The notes under the pieces are model-generated. The model saw only the letters and a list, made by a program, of their open reading frames with translations. It had not been told where the DNA came from and ran no database searches. Below, piece after piece: positions 1-8,772 of a stretch of 64,000 nucleotides of DNA; the stretch's first letter is position 1; each line of letters starts with the position of its first letter. Source of the DNA: Chryseobacterium phocaeense (GTDB lineage Bacteria; Bacteroidota; Bacteroidia; Flavobacteriales; Weeksellaceae); NCBI RefSeq assembly GCF_900169075.1, contig NZ_LT827015.1:3054158-3118157 (forward strand). The letters run 5' to 3'. Both the position numbers and the translations under genes were made by a program.

Positions 1-423
1 ACCGTAACATTCAGAAAAGCCACAGAAAACGACCTTGATTACCTTCTCGATTTAAGGATAAAAACCATGAATCCGCATTATGCCGATTCCAATCTTCCGA
101 CGGACCGGGAAACCACTCTCCAAAGAGTTCTCTATCAGTTTGATAAAGCCCATATCATCCTTTTAAACAATGAGCCTGCTGGATTATTAAAGATCAGCAA
201 AACTGATGATAAAACAGAGGTTCTTCAGCTTCAGATAGATCCCGACCAGCAGGAAAAAGGGCTCGGAAAAATGATTTTAACCGATATCCTGAAGGAAGCC
301 TCTGCTGAAGAGAAAACAGTAAGCTTAAGCGTCTTAAAAACCAATAAAGCTCAACATCTGTATACCAGTTTAGGTTTTAAAACTGTGGATGAGGATGAGT
401 ATTCTTTTTTTATGGAATATTGA
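1..423 (+). CDS. GNAT N-acetyltransferase, 5' end outside window
   Basis: The reading frame is open from base 1, so the gene starts before the window; the ATG at 67 is internal. The first residues (VTFRKATENDLDYLLDLR) have the typical GNAT N-terminal strand and helix. Later residues resemble the acetyl-CoA-binding region (QIDPDQQEKGLGKMIL, with the Q/R-x-x-G-x-G/A pattern) and the final strands (VLKTNKAQHLYTSLGFK). The expected activity is acetyl transfer from acetyl-CoA to an amine; the substrate cannot be inferred. The gene ends at a TGA and is followed by about 360 bp of repeat-rich non-coding DNA before the convergent kinase gene. Confidence 0.85.
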   Translation, partial: TVTFRKATENDLDYLLDLRIKTMNPHYADSNLPTDRETTLQRVLYQFDKAHIILLNNEPAGLLKISKTDDKTEVLQLQIDPDQQEKGLGKMILTDILKEASAEEKTVSLSVLKTNKAQHLYTSLGFKTVDEDEYSFFMEY

Positions 424-785
424 GGAGCTTCGAGAGCCCCCGTCACCTATTTTTTTTAACCAGAAGAGTCCCAAAAGTTTTTTACACTTAAGCTAAAAAA
501 TCAAAGATTTTTATCCATCATCCTAAAAATCTGCACGATCTGTTTGATCTGCGAGAGATAAAAAAATCGAAACATTAAGATTAGTTTAAGCTTTTAAGAA
601 TATTAAGTTTAAGCTTCGCTTTAAGAAGTATAGCTTAAAAATTTTTAGATTTTCCTTTATTATTCTTATTTATGGTTGAGGAACAGCTTAGATTCTTCAT
701 TGATTTTACATGTTTCAAAATATACATAATCATCTGAGAAAATCTGAGAAATCCGTAGGAAATAAAAAAACAAGAGACTTCGGGA
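424..785. other. Repeat-bearing intergenic region
   Basis: There is no credible gene between the acetyltransferase and the convergent Ter kinase. The region is very AT-rich and holds two modules also seen at 38146-38283: an AAAAATCTGC...GATCTGCGAGA module (525-557) and an ATTAAGATT...TTTTAAGAATATT module (574-603). A minus-strand frame here overlaps the kinase 3' end and has no recognisable features. Confidence 0.6.
525..607. repeat. Dispersed intergenic repeat, copy 1
   Basis: Module A (525-557) begins AAAAATCTGCACGATC and ends GATCTGCGAGAG. Module B (574-607) reads ATTAAGATTAGTTTAAGC and continues TTTTAAGAATATTAAG. Both recur in the gap at 38146-38283, but in the opposite order (B then A), so they behave as separate modules. 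Function unknown. Confidence 0.6.
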
Positions 786-2297
786 TTACTGATTCGCCAG
801 CGTAACAAATATGAATCTTCCGCCTTCTTCAGCAGAAAGCAGGATCTTTTTTCCATCTGTAAGCTCAACCATTGATCCGGGCGGAATTTCTTTCTGTTCG
901 GTGACATCCTTCATGCTGGTCAGGCTCTGATTCACAAACACCCATTTTTCCTGGTGAAAAGTAAAATATCCTACTGGCATTTTATCCTGCATGGTCAGGT
1001 TTTCGTTTCTGATCACCTTTCGGGAAACATGCCATTTGAATAAATACTGATTGTTATACACCATCAGCCTGTGGTTTTCAGGTTTCCATACGTCATCATC
1101 AAATTTATAATACAAATCCAGCACGGGAAGTGTTCCTTTATGTGAAGTGCCGCAGAACGGGCATTTGGGGTGGCTGGTGTTATCAAATACATACCATTTT
1201 TCCGTACATTCCGGATTGTGACAGGGTTGTACAAGATCGGCGGTTTTCAGTAATGCGGTTTCCCATTCATTGGCCGTGGGACGGCGGATGGGATCGTGAA
1301 GCCCTTCTACAAAAGCTTTTTTAAAAAGTTCAGTAAGATAAGGGCCTGCTGCCGTGTATGGAATCTTTTGAGGATCGCCCCAGAAAGCATCCCATTTCCT
1401 AAGATGATCTGCCCTCACCTGGTTGCTCGGATCTGTGGAATGTTCCACAAACAGGGCTTTTTCGCCCATAGAAATCACTTCGTCTTTTTCAGAATCCAGG
1501 TCCCAGATCTTTCCGCCCCTCAGCGGATGCCTTCTGAAGAGGTACATATACACCAGTACGGCCAGTGCATGAAGATCAGTCTTCTGGTTGGGCAGCTGTC
1601 TTCCGGGATCCTGCATGCTCAGATGCTTGGTCTTTAAAACCTCCGGGGCAATAAAATCTGCGGTACCGATCACTTCCGGCGGGAATAATTTCGGAACTAC
1701 CAATCCGTCTATATCAATGATGCAGGCGGATTTTGTAACAGGATCTATCAGAATATTGTTGTAGGAAAGATCCGAGTGTGCCAGTCCCATCTGATGAAGC
1801 TTCTTCACGCCTCTGCTGATGTTAATCGTGATCTGGAAATAGCTTAGCCAGTCCCCAAGCTCGGAATGATCCAGTCTTAGAGGATATTGCTGATGCCTGA
1901 ACATCGGGGCGGTAAACCATTTTCCTACTTTATCCTCGCCTTTGATATTATCTGACCCGATATAGCCTTTCGCAAAGAAGAATTTATCATGATAAACAGG
2001 AACTACAATTCCCGTAAGTTTTCCTTTTTCTACAATATCATACGGCCATCTGAATATTTCGTTCAGAAAATAATCAGCAGAATTTCCATTCCTGATATTT
2101 CCAAGATAGGTAGAAACAATCCTCATAATACGCTCTTTCTGGCCAGCTTCCAAAGGAGTTCTGTAAAAAGCCACCACATATTCTCTGTCCGGCGAAAAGT
2201 AAACATCTTTCACTCCGCCGCGGATAGGACTTTCATCTACGTATTCATATGACTTGGCGGCATCCAGAATGGAAACCACTTTAACGGTCTTTTTCAT
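786..2297 (-). CDS. TerY-P triad Ser/Thr protein kinase with zinc ribbon and FHA-like tail
   Basis: A 503-residue protein. The kinase domain covers about residues 20-350: a glycine-containing loop (RGGVKDVYF, 26-34), a catalytic loop HSDLSYNN (174-181, HSD in place of HRD) and DIDG (195-198, in place of DFG). The beta-3 strand reads VVAFYR, without the usual VAxK lysine. A four-cysteine zinc ribbon follows (C359, C364, C379, C382), then a beta-rich C-terminus resembling an FHA domain. The kinase, a PP2C phosphatase and a vWA protein form the TerY-P triad described for Ter stress systems. It is the last gene of the minus-strand cluster, 2 bp after the phosphatase gene. Expected role: cytosolic phosphorylation of Ter components; the substrate is unknown. 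Confidence 0.85.
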   Translation of the reverse strand: MKKTVKVVSILDAAKSYEYVDESPIRGGVKDVYFSPDREYVVAFYRTPLEAGQKERIMRIVSTYLGNIRNGNSADYFLNEIFRWPYDIVEKGKLTGIVVPVYHDKFFFAKGYIGSDNIKGEDKVGKWFTAPMFRHQQYPLRLDHSELGDWLSYFQITINISRGVKKLHQMGLAHSDLSYNNILIDPVTKSACIIDIDGLVVPKLFPPEVIGTADFIAPEVLKTKHLSMQDPGRQLPNQKTDLHALAVLVYMYLFRRHPLRGGKIWDLDSEKDEVISMGEKALFVEHSTDPSNQVRADHLRKWDAFWGDPQKIPYTAAGPYLTELFKKAFVEGLHDPIRRPTANEWETALLKTADLVQPCHNPECTEKWYVFDNTSHPKCPFCGTSHKGTLPVLDLYYKFDDDVWKPENHRLMVYNNQYLFKWHVSRKVIRNENLTMQDKMPVGYFTFHQEKWVFVNQSLTSMKDVTEQKEIPPGSMVELTDGKKILLSAEEGGRFIFVTLANQ

Positions 2298-2299
2298 GT

Positions 2300-3523
2300 T
2301 TAATAAATTATGGCCAGTGTTCTGTCATCGTGATATCCCCGGCTCCAGAAATCGGTCCAGGTCAGCAGCTGTTGATCAATATCGGCATCGTTGATAAAAT
2401 CTACTTTTGTCCGGTCATCATTATTTCCGGCGAGGTCATCAAAAAATACTTTCCAGCTTTCAACGTTCTCCAGCTGGCTTTCCGTCATGAATTTCGGATC
2501 ATAAATCCCGTCCGTCATCAGTACCAGATAGGAAAAATCATCCACACAGGTAATTCCAAAGCGGGAAACAATATCATCATTAAAAATTTCTTTCATGGTG
2601 ACAAAACGGGTTCCTCCTCCAAATTCTCCCACATCCATCCGGTTAAGAAGCTTTACTTCTGAAAAATCCGGACTGATCAGGTTAATCGGGCAGTCTCCCA
2701 CTCCAAAACTGAGGATGACATATCCGAAATCAAATTTTTTAGCCAGTGCAAAAATCAGTGTGGTATGAAAATCTTTTATAGAGAAAGCATGTTGTGCTGC
2801 GGTCTGTTCCAGAACATGATAGGCGTTTAAAACTCCTTCGTACAGAATTCTGATTATATTCTCTTTTCCTTCAGCTTGTAAATCTTGCGATTGAGAAGTG
2901 TAAATATTTTGAATATTTTTTTCAATATCAGATAAAATTTCTTCCGAGTCAAAAAAGCTGTTCATTGAATTCACAGCCAGCCTGGACCCTTCCCTGGCCA
3001 TTGGTGCTGAACCGGCTCCATCCGCAACAGAAATAATGCTCCAGTTTCCGGGAAATTTTTTCGCGGCAAAATCATCATCCCTGAACTTTCCTTCATGAGC
3101 ATGGGAACGCCCGCGTTTGGACACAGCCGTTATCTTTTTGTCTAAAAACTGACCTTTGTAAGAGGTTTCATCAGGTTTATAGAAAACGGAATTCACATCA
3201 GCCGGAATATTTTTCCAAAGATCCTTTGGGTCTGCGTTAACCAGTAAATGAACTTTCTTGATCTCCGTGCAGCTTTCATCATGAATATGGTAGAATTCAA
3301 TATCAAGGTCATGAAGGCTGTTTGCAAGCGGTATTCCCGATATTTTATTATTTCCGAAGGTTAGACCTGTCTCCTGAAGATTGGTGATGTTTTTGATCCT
3401 TATATTGGGGAAATCCTCTAATTCAAAACTGAATTCGTAAAACTGCTTAGCATTAGCATTTTTAAGAACCAGATGAACTTCTTTAAATTCTTCTTTTTCC
3501 CTATAAATTAGAGTGTTTTCCAT
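2300..3523 (-). CDS. PP2C-type protein phosphatase of TerY-P triad
   Basis: A 407-residue protein. Residues 1-125 are a beta-rich N-terminal extension of unknown role. The PP2C domain begins near 130 and shows the metal-binding motifs VADGAGSAPMAREGS (166-180), GVGDCP (275-279 region) and MTDGIYDP (336-343). It probably dephosphorylates Ser/Thr residues placed by the adjacent kinase. It lies 24 bp downstream of the vWA/zinc-ribbon gene and 2 bp upstream of the kinase gene, all on the minus strand, consistent with one operon. This three-gene order is the classical triad. The phosphatase assignment is firm; the specific targets are inference. Confidence 0.87.
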   Translation of the reverse strand: MENTLIYREKEEFKEVHLVLKNANAKQFYEFSFELEDFPNIRIKNITNLQETGLTFGNNKISGIPLANSLHDLDIEFYHIHDESCTEIKKVHLLVNADPKDLWKNIPADVNSVFYKPDETSYKGQFLDKKITAVSKRGRSHAHEGKFRDDDFAAKKFPGNWSIISVADGAGSAPMAREGSRLAVNSMNSFFDSEEILSDIEKNIQNIYTSQSQDLQAEGKENIIRILYEGVLNAYHVLEQTAAQHAFSIKDFHTTLIFALAKKFDFGYVILSFGVGDCPINLISPDFSEVKLLNRMDVGEFGGGTRFVTMKEIFNDDIVSRFGITCVDDFSYLVLMTDGIYDPKFMTESQLENVESWKVFFDDLAGNNDDRTKVDFINDADIDQQLLTWTDFWSRGYHDDRTLAIIY

Positions 3524-3547
3524 GGTGTTTTTTGGTTTTGGCTCGGA

Positions 3548-4591
3548 TTATCCAAGGGTACGGTTAATATCAAAACCTTCACTGGAAAATCCGTAATAAT
3601 CTGAAGTTCCGCACCAGGGACATCTGTTATATCCTTCGCCTTTGAGGCAGTGAATTCCGCCGCATGAACAGGTGGCCAATGCAATAGGATTGGCACAGTG
3701 AGGGCATGAAGTGCCCCCCTGAAGTTCTTCCACTGAAATTTTAAGGTTGTTCTTTTGGGAAGAAGAAAGTCTGAAATAGGCTTTTTCATCAATTTTATAG
3801 GCTCCGTCCAGCCTGTAATATCTCGTAGACATTCCCGGAATACTTGATTCTGCAAATGTTTTTTTAAACTTCATCAAATACAGTTTCTCCGTTTCCGAGC
3901 ATTTCCCGTTCAGAACCACAAAATTATTGTCGGGGAATCTTTGCTCCAGTTCAGGATCTACTTTTTCCAGGATGATAGAATCAATCTTGGAAAGGTTAAT
4001 GCCTTCCTTATTGGCTTCCGTTACACTTTGGCTGGTCGTTTTAATGGAATCAGTCACCCATTTGAAAAATTCTTTGTAGGAATTCTCATCAGTATTATTA
4101 AAAAGTAAAACATTGTCTGATAAGGTTCCGAGCAGCTTGTAATTGGTATTTTCGCCAATAGATACGGCAATGGTACCGGACTTCCCGTGGTATTTATTAT
4201 TCCATCTTTCAATGGCTTTGGTTGCATCGTCTGTAGGAACACCGTCCGTGAACAGAAAAACAATGGGTTTCCAGTCGCCTTTTCTGTCGTAGGTTGTTTT
4301 TACAATATCCCGATCGATACAATCCATTACTTTAATAAGCCCCTGAGACAGTGATGTTCCGCTTCCAATAGGAATTTTTGGCGGATAAAAACTGATGATA
4401 TCCTGAAGCGGCGTAATCACTTCAGCTTCTCCGGCAAAACCTATAATGGAAATATAAACCGTTTCGAGTGAATACGGGTCTTTTTTCAGTTCCCGGATGA
4501 TATTGGCGATACCTTCCTGTACCTGCTCAATAGGCTCTCCCACCATAGATTCGGAGATATCCACTAAAAAATAAATAGGCAGTCTTCTCAT
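3548..4591 (-). CDS. TerY-type vWA domain protein with C-terminal zinc ribbon
   Basis: A 347-residue protein. The von Willebrand A domain fills about residues 1-200, with a MIDAS motif DISES at 11-15 and a metal-contact segment FTDGVPTDD. The C-terminus carries two CxxC-type knuckles (C296/C299, C308/C310/C315, C324/C327), a probable zinc ribbon. TerY proteins are thought to act as metal-dependent scaffolds bridging Ter components with the kinase/phosphatase pair. It lies 23 bp downstream of a second, shorter TerY paralogue. The zinc ribbon fusion distinguishes it from that neighbour and parallels the ribbon on the kinase. Confidence 0.85.
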   Translation of the reverse strand: MRRLPIYFLVDISESMVGEPIEQVQEGIANIIRELKKDPYSLETVYISIIGFAGEAEVITPLQDIISFYPPKIPIGSGTSLSQGLIKVMDCIDRDIVKTTYDRKGDWKPIVFLFTDGVPTDDATKAIERWNNKYHGKSGTIAVSIGENTNYKLLGTLSDNVLLFNNTDENSYKEFFKWVTDSIKTTSQSVTEANKEGINLSKIDSIILEKVDPELEQRFPDNNFVVLNGKCSETEKLYLMKFKKTFAESSIPGMSTRYYRLDGAYKIDEKAYFRLSSSQKNNLKISVEELQGGTSCPHCANPIALATCSCGGIHCLKGEGYNRCPWCGTSDYYGFSSEGFDINRTLG

Positions 4592-4614
4592 GATTTATCG
4601 TAAAGACAAGTGAT

Positions 4615-5253
4615 TTAAATAATAATATTAAGCTCGGAAGGCGGCGGAGGCAGCGGCGCACTTTCTCCTGTTCCCTGCGATTTTCCACCCATGGTGATGG
4701 ATGAGCTCACCCATTTGAAAAATGAGGAAAGCGTAATAGCATCAGTTGTGTCCAGCTTAACGACGTGGTCTGTAAGTTCCTTCAAAAACTGTTCATCTGC
4801 TTTCGGGCCGGCTGCACAACCTACAATAGCCCCGAATTCCAGGCCTCTGATCACCGGGATCATCTGCCTGTATTTCTGAATATCGGAAGGTTTTCCGTCT
4901 GTAAATATAAACAGCAGCGGCCGCCAGTCATCTTTTCCATCTGAAGACCCCTTGACAAGCTCTTTCTGCACAAGTTCCGAAACCATTTCCAGGGCAGCTC
5001 CGGTATGCGTCGGGCCACTGTCGGGACAGGTGATCTCCATAGGATAAAAGCTGGCCAGATCCGTCAGGGGAATAATATTTTTAACCTCACGGTCAAAAGT
5101 GATCACACTCAGATGAAGACTGTCCATCGCCTGAGGATCTGCACGGAGCATGCTGATCAGCCCGTTAAATCCATTATTGAGTGCCTGGATGGGTTCTCCG
5201 TTCATGGAACCTGAAGTGTCCAGTAAAAAGTATGCTAATAATCTCCTGCTCAT
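4615..5253 (-). CDS. terY: TerY-type vWA domain protein
   Basis: A 212-residue single-domain vWA protein. The MIDAS motif is DTSGS at 12-16, and a second conserved segment reads FTDGKPSD. The protein ends in a short proline-rich tail (APLPPPPSE). It is shorter than its downstream paralogue and lacks the zinc ribbon. It is transcribed with the other ter-like genes on the minus strand. A strong hairpin (5275-5312) separates it from the TerD genes upstream and could reduce read-through between the two halves of the cluster. Confidence 0.85.
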   Translation of the reverse strand: MSRRLLAYFLLDTSGSMNGEPIQALNNGFNGLISMLRADPQAMDSLHLSVITFDREVKNIIPLTDLASFYPMEITCPDSGPTHTGAALEMVSELVQKELVKGSSDGKDDWRPLLFIFTDGKPSDIQKYRQMIPVIRGLEFGAIVGCAAGPKADEQFLKELTDHVVKLDTTDAITLSSFFKWVSSSITMGGKSQGTGESAPLPPPPSELNIII

Positions 5254-5274
5254 GGTAAGGTGATAGTATTTCTG

Positions 5275-5312
5275 AAGCCGGCAGCGGAAGTTGAAAACTT
5301 CCCTGCCGGCTT
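5275..5312. terminator. Intercistronic hairpin between terD and terY genes
   Basis: The outer stem is AAGCCGGCAG (5275-5284) with CTGCCGGCTT (5303-5312). The inner stem is GGAAGTT (5286-5292) with AACTTCC (5296-5302). One base is bulged and the loop is 3 nt. On the minus strand, the direction of the ter genes, it is not followed by a T-run, so it may attenuate or stabilise RNA rather than fully terminate. Confidence 0.6.
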
Positions 5313-5335
5313 TTCAGTTTGATAAAAATTCAGAT

Positions 5336-6007
5336 TTAATTGCTGTAGGCGTACTGTTTCAGGATCTCAATAAAATTATCGGTCTGATGCGGCTCACCAA
5401 TAGCCCGGAATTTCCAGTCGCCATTGTGGCGGTAGGCTTCAGCGAAAACCATTGCACATTTTCCGTTCATGCTGGCATCTCCGGAAAGGCTGTATTTCGT
5501 AATTTCTTTTCCTTTGGCATCTACGGCACGGATAAAGGCATTTTCGATCATTCCGAAATGCTGGTTATTCTGTTTTCCCTGATAAATGGTCACCAGGAAC
5601 AGAATTTTCTGATAGCTTTCGTCCAGTTGATCAAGTTTCACGATGATCTGCTCATCATCCCCGTCTCCTGCACCGGTTCTGTTATCTCCGGTCAGCCATA
5701 TATTTCCGCTTGGGTGCTGCATAGAATTAAAGAAAACCACGTCACCCTGATACAGTGCGATCTGCCTTCCATCGTTGGTCTGTACAGTTTTCCCAAGGTT
5801 GGCTACTTTTCCGTTTCCATCCAGAAGAAATGCTACTGCATCCAGATCATATTCCGCTTCTTTACTGAACAGTTTTCCGAAGAAACCGCCCTGTTTTCTC
5901 ACATCCCATCCTAAACCGATCGTCACTTTTGAAAGGTCATAAACACTTTCTCCGCGGTCATTTTTTCTTAAATCAATGGTCTGACCTTTCTGTAAATTAA
6001 TTGCCAT
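5336..6007 (-). CDS. TerD family protein (longer paralogue)
   Basis: A 223-residue TerD/TerE/CABP-like protein with the N-terminus MAINLQKGQTIDL and conserved segments VTIGLGWD, DLDAVAFLL and GDGDDEQIIVKLD. The acidic GDGDDE stretch belongs to the Ca2+-binding sites described for TerD domains. Compared with the neighbouring paralogue it has an insertion after the first strand and another near KQGGFFGKLFSKE. TerD proteins are cytosolic and linked to tellurite, phage and membrane-stress resistance. It sits 27 bp downstream of the other TerD gene and upstream of the TerY-P genes. No terC or terB gene is seen in the window. Confidence 0.9.
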   Translation of the reverse strand: MAINLQKGQTIDLRKNDRGESVYDLSKVTIGLGWDVRKQGGFFGKLFSKEAEYDLDAVAFLLDGNGKVANLGKTVQTNDGRQIALYQGDVVFFNSMQHPSGNIWLTGDNRTGAGDGDDEQIIVKLDQLDESYQKILFLVTIYQGKQNNQHFGMIENAFIRAVDAKGKEITKYSLSGDASMNGKCAMVFAEAYRHNGDWKFRAIGEPHQTDNFIEILKQYAYSN

Positions 6008-6034
6008 AGTTATAGTTTTGTGTATTTGAAATAA

Positions 6035-6610
6035 TTATTTAATGATTTGTCCTTTATAATATTTTTCAAGGAAGAACGCAAGATCCGCTCTGTACCCGAT
6101 TCCTGAGGCTTCAAATTTCCAGCTTCCGTTTCTTTTGTACAGTCTTCCGAATTCTACTCCCGTTTCAATGGAAAAGTCCTCGTCCAGCTCATATTTTGCA
6201 ATTTCCTGACTGGTATGGTTATCCACAATTCTGATATAGGAATTTCTTACCTGCCCGAAGTTCTGTTTTCTTCTTTCAAAGTCTTCAATAGTAACCACGA
6301 AAAGTATTTCTTCTGCCCTCGGATCTACTTTTTCAAGATCTACAATGATGGCTTCATCATCGTCACCATCGCTGTTTTTACCGTTTGGATCATCTCCTGT
6401 GTGGGTCAGTGCACCGTCCGGTGACTGCAGGTTATTGTAAAAGACAAAACATTCCTCATTTACTAATTTTCTGTCGGAATCAATCATGATGGCAGAAGCA
6501 TCCAGATCGAAGTCGTAACCGGTTCCTTCATTCGGGTCCCAGCCCAGTCCTATCGTCATTTTTGTCAGTCCTATTTCGATCTTTTGTCCTTTCTGTAAAT
6601 TAATTGCCAT
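6035..6610 (-). CDS. terD: TerD family protein
   Basis: A 191-residue, canonical-length TerD domain protein. It shows MAINLQKGQKIEI, TKMTIGLGWDP, DFDLDASAIM, a VFYNN turn, and the acidic Ca2+-site run NSDGDDDEAIIVDL. The C-terminal strands (GSWKFEASGIGYRADLAFF) match the family. It is the first gene of the minus-strand ter cluster, and a TAAATTTG -7 element lies about 58 bp upstream at 6668-6675. It likely acts with the second TerD and the TerY-P module in stress sensing. Confidence 0.92.
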   Translation of the reverse strand: MAINLQKGQKIEIGLTKMTIGLGWDPNEGTGYDFDLDASAIMIDSDRKLVNEECFVFYNNLQSPDGALTHTGDDPNGKNSDGDDDEAIIVDLEKVDPRAEEILFVVTIEDFERRKQNFGQVRNSYIRIVDNHTSQEIAKYELDEDFSIETGVEFGRLYKRNGSWKFEASGIGYRADLAFFLEKYYKGQIIK

Positions 6611-6667
6611 AGTGTTTCAGATTATTAATTATTTTTTGTTTAAGATAAATTTGATTTGTGAATTGAC

Positions 6668-6675
6668 CAAATTTA
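6668..6675 (-). promoter_or_regulatory. -7 element of the ter cluster
   Basis: The minus strand reads TAAATTTG, matching Bacteroidota TAnnTTTG. At the -33 position (19-nt spacing) there is ATG rather than TTG. The predicted leader is about 50 nt. Confidence 0.5.
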
Positions 6676-6945
6676 TAGATAAAAAAATGAATGACATATA
6701 AATAGCGGGACAAAATGTTTGAATTTATGAGGGTTTTAACATATAATGTGGCACCGTTTACAGCCGCGTAACAGCTTTTTCCGATGCTTTAAACGCGAAG
6801 GAAAACAAAGATGCCCCTGATACATGTGTAATATAAGATAAACAAAACCGCTTCGCTTATTTTTTAGAATATAAGGAAGTTCTGATTGTTATCTTATTAG
6901 TTTGTATGTAAAACAACAGATTAACGCCGTTTAATTACAATAAAA

Positions 6946-6968
6946 AATCCGGTCTTAAAAACCGGATT
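6946..6968 (-). terminator. Terminator after the flippase-like gene
   Basis: The stem AATCCGGT / ACCGGATT has a 7-nt loop. It is followed on the minus strand by a T-run (plus-strand A-run 6942-6947) and lies 26 bp past the stop codon. Confidence 0.8.
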
Positions 6969-6994
6969 GTATTATTTTAGAAGCTGCATTTATT

Positions 6995-8023
6995 CTAATC
7001 TTTAAATTCCTTGTCAGCAACTGCTTTCTCTCTTGCTTTGGCCAGCATAGGAATGGAAATGAGTCCCATGATCAGCATAATAGTGATCTGCAACGGCAAT
7101 GAGATAAATGAATAAGTTAATCCCATTTCGCCACCCAATTCGGCACTTTTACCTACTGAAATGAAGAGTGCCATAAAACCGTACTTCATGGCCAGATTGA
7201 ACGCTCCGATCCCTCCACTGGCAGGAACGATCATTCCCAAAGTACCCACAACAACAATGAAGAAGCCGTCAGCTATGGTAAAATCAGAAGTTTCAGGAAG
7301 TGCAAAGCATACAAGATAGGCTGCAAAATAGTAGGAAACCCAGATACCTATCGTGTAAAAAATGAATTTTCCTTTTTCTTTTAATTTGAATATGGTCGCA
7401 AGTCCTTCAAAAATTCCGTTAATAAAATTTACGATTTTTCCTAAAAACGGAACGCCTGCAAGTCTCTTTCTGAATACAAAAAACAGCACCGTTCCTGCAA
7501 CAAGGATCAGAAGAATCAGCAGGATTTTATTAGGGTTAATATTTACGCCTGAGTTTTCGTAGAAGGACAGAATGGCATCATATTTAAAAATAAGGGTTAA
7601 CCCCAGGAATCCAAGCATACAGACAAGATCTACTACTCTTTCCAGAATAATGGTTCCAAAAGACCTGTCTACCGGCACTTTTTCCACACCATACAAAGCA
7701 GTAGCCCTGGCCACTTCACCACTCCTGGGAATGGTAAGGTTCATCAGATACCCAAAAGAAATGGACCATAATGAGTTTGAGGTGGAAATTGCATGTCCCA
7801 TAGGTTCCAGCATCAGATTCCAGCGTACTGCCCTGAACCAGTAGGCCAGCAGACCGAAAACAGAAGCGAATAATACCCACAGATAATTGGCCTTAGCTAA
7901 AGATGCTTTGATTACCTTAAAATCAAGCCCTTTCAATGCGAGCCATAAAAAAAAGCCTGCAAAAGCAAGCGATATTACTATTGTGAGTATAGATTTTAAA
8001 GGATTCTTTGATTTTTTCTCCAT
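6995..8023 (-). CDS. Lysylphosphatidylglycerol synthase transmembrane (flippase-like) family protein
   Basis: A 342-residue, very hydrophobic protein with about eight membrane segments, starting near residue 15 (SILTIVISLAFAGFFLWLAL). Conserved features of this UPF0104/LPG synthase TM family are RAVRWNLML (residue 65 region), PRSGEVARA (conserved PRxGE) and IPASGGIGAFN near the C-terminus. It resembles the membrane domain of MprF without the catalytic domain. Expected location: inner membrane, with a possible lipid-translocation role; the substrate is unknown. Its ATG overlaps the panD stop (TGATG), so it is translationally coupled to panD. Confidence 0.85.
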   Translation of the reverse strand: MEKKSKNPLKSILTIVISLAFAGFFLWLALKGLDFKVIKASLAKANYLWVLFASVFGLLAYWFRAVRWNLMLEPMGHAISTSNSLWSISFGYLMNLTIPRSGEVARATALYGVEKVPVDRSFGTIILERVVDLVCMLGFLGLTLIFKYDAILSFYENSGVNINPNKILLILLILVAGTVLFFVFRKRLAGVPFLGKIVNFINGIFEGLATIFKLKEKGKFIFYTIGIWVSYYFAAYLVCFALPETSDFTIADGFFIVVVGTLGMIVPASGGIGAFNLAMKYGFMALFISVGKSAELGGEMGLTYSFISLPLQITIMLIMGLISIPMLAKAREKAVADKEFKD

Positions 8024-8373
8024 CAGGTCAGAAGGTTTGTTTTTTCGTCCGGGAAAACAATTTTCGGCTGGAACGTTTTGGCCTCTTCCGGAGTCATCTG
8101 TGCGTAAGCGATAATAATAATGATATCATCCTTCTGTACTTTTCTGGCTGCAGGCCCGTTCAGGCATACTTCACCGGATTTTCTTTTTCCTTTGATCACA
8201 TAGGTATCAAAACGCTCTCCATTGTTTACATTGACGATATAAACCCTTTCTCCCACTACCAAACCGGCAGCTTCTATAAGATCTTCATCAATTGTTATAC
8301 TCCCAATATAATTAAGGTCCGAGGCTGTAACCCGTACCCTGTGGATTTTAGACTTGAAAACTTCTATTAACAT
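8023..8373 (-). CDS. panD: Aspartate 1-decarboxylase proenzyme
   Basis: A 116-residue pyruvoyl-dependent enzyme that converts L-aspartate to beta-alanine for pantothenate and CoA synthesis. The self-cleavage site is Gly24-Ser25 (YIGSIT); Ser25 becomes the pyruvoyl group. Conserved K9 (FKSKIHR), an N/G-rich segment GERFDTYVI (T57 region) and LNGPAAR (family NGAAAR) are present. It is first in a two-gene operon with the flippase-like gene. A TAAATTTG -7 element ends only 4 nt before the ATG, so the transcript may be leaderless. Confidence 0.97.
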   Translation of the reverse strand: MLIEVFKSKIHRVRVTASDLNYIGSITIDEDLIEAAGLVVGERVYIVNVNNGERFDTYVIKGKRKSGEVCLNGPAARKVQKDDIIIIIAYAQMTPEEAKTFQPKIVFPDEKTNLLT

Positions 8374-8377
8374 GCTG

Positions 8378-8385
8378 CAAATTTA
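8378..8385 (-). promoter_or_regulatory. -7 element abutting panD start
   Basis: The minus strand reads TAAATTTG, then CAGC, then ATG. A start site 4-6 nt after the box would fall on or next to the start codon. No -33 TTG is seen at 19-nt spacing. Confidence 0.45.
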
Positions 8386-8708
8386 TTAATAAAAATTTAT
8401 AAATCCGCCTTTTGAAATCATTTTAAAACTCCCACAAAGCCAGGTATTTAATTTTACATTACATAAGTTTTCAAGTTATTATTTATAAAATCAGCAAACA
8501 TATCCTTAAAAGCATTAATAGTTTACACAGAATTCAGGATTTAATAAATACAGTAAATAATATTAAATTTTTGCTAAAGTCAATAAGGATAAGCATTTGG
8601 CATGATTTTAGTGAGCCGTAACGTAGATTTTACGTGAAAAGTCAAATTATCATATTTTAACTGTTTTCATCGAAATGCAAAAAAATTTTATAAGTTTTAA
8701 TAAAATAA

Positions 8709-8738
8709 TTGCACAATTAGAAAATAGTATTATATTTG
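8709..8738 (+). promoter_or_regulatory. Promoter of the HU gene
   Basis: TTG at 8709-8711, exactly 19 nt, then TATATTTG at 8731-8738. This matches the Bacteroidota primary sigma consensus TTG-N19-TAnnTTTG and is the best promoter in the window. The predicted leader is about 30 nt. Confidence 0.8.
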
Positions 8739-8772
8739 CTATAATTACGAACTAACTTTAATATTAAAAATT

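Larger units (their letters stand above)
6611..6994. other. Intergenic region with ter promoter and flippase terminator
   Basis: There is no gene here. The right end (6946-6968) is the terminator of the flippase gene. The left end carries the ter promoter element (6668-6675). The middle (about 6720-6900) holds no ORF or clear repeat. Confidence 0.5.
8374..8772. other. AT-rich gap between panD and HU
   Basis: This is a divergent intergenic region of about 400 bp with no ORF. It holds the panD -7 box at its left edge and the HU promoter at 8709-8738. A small ACGTA...TACGT inverted repeat near 8622-8635 is the only other structure seen. Confidence 0.5.

Noticed and set aside
635..907. Minus-strand 90-codon frame at the end of the kinase gene
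   Set aside because: Overlaps the kinase 3' end in another frame, with no motif and no spacing logic.
5291..5914. Plus-strand frame opposite the longer TerD gene
   Set aside because: Antisense to a well-supported TerD protein; it begins inside a hairpin and has no family features.
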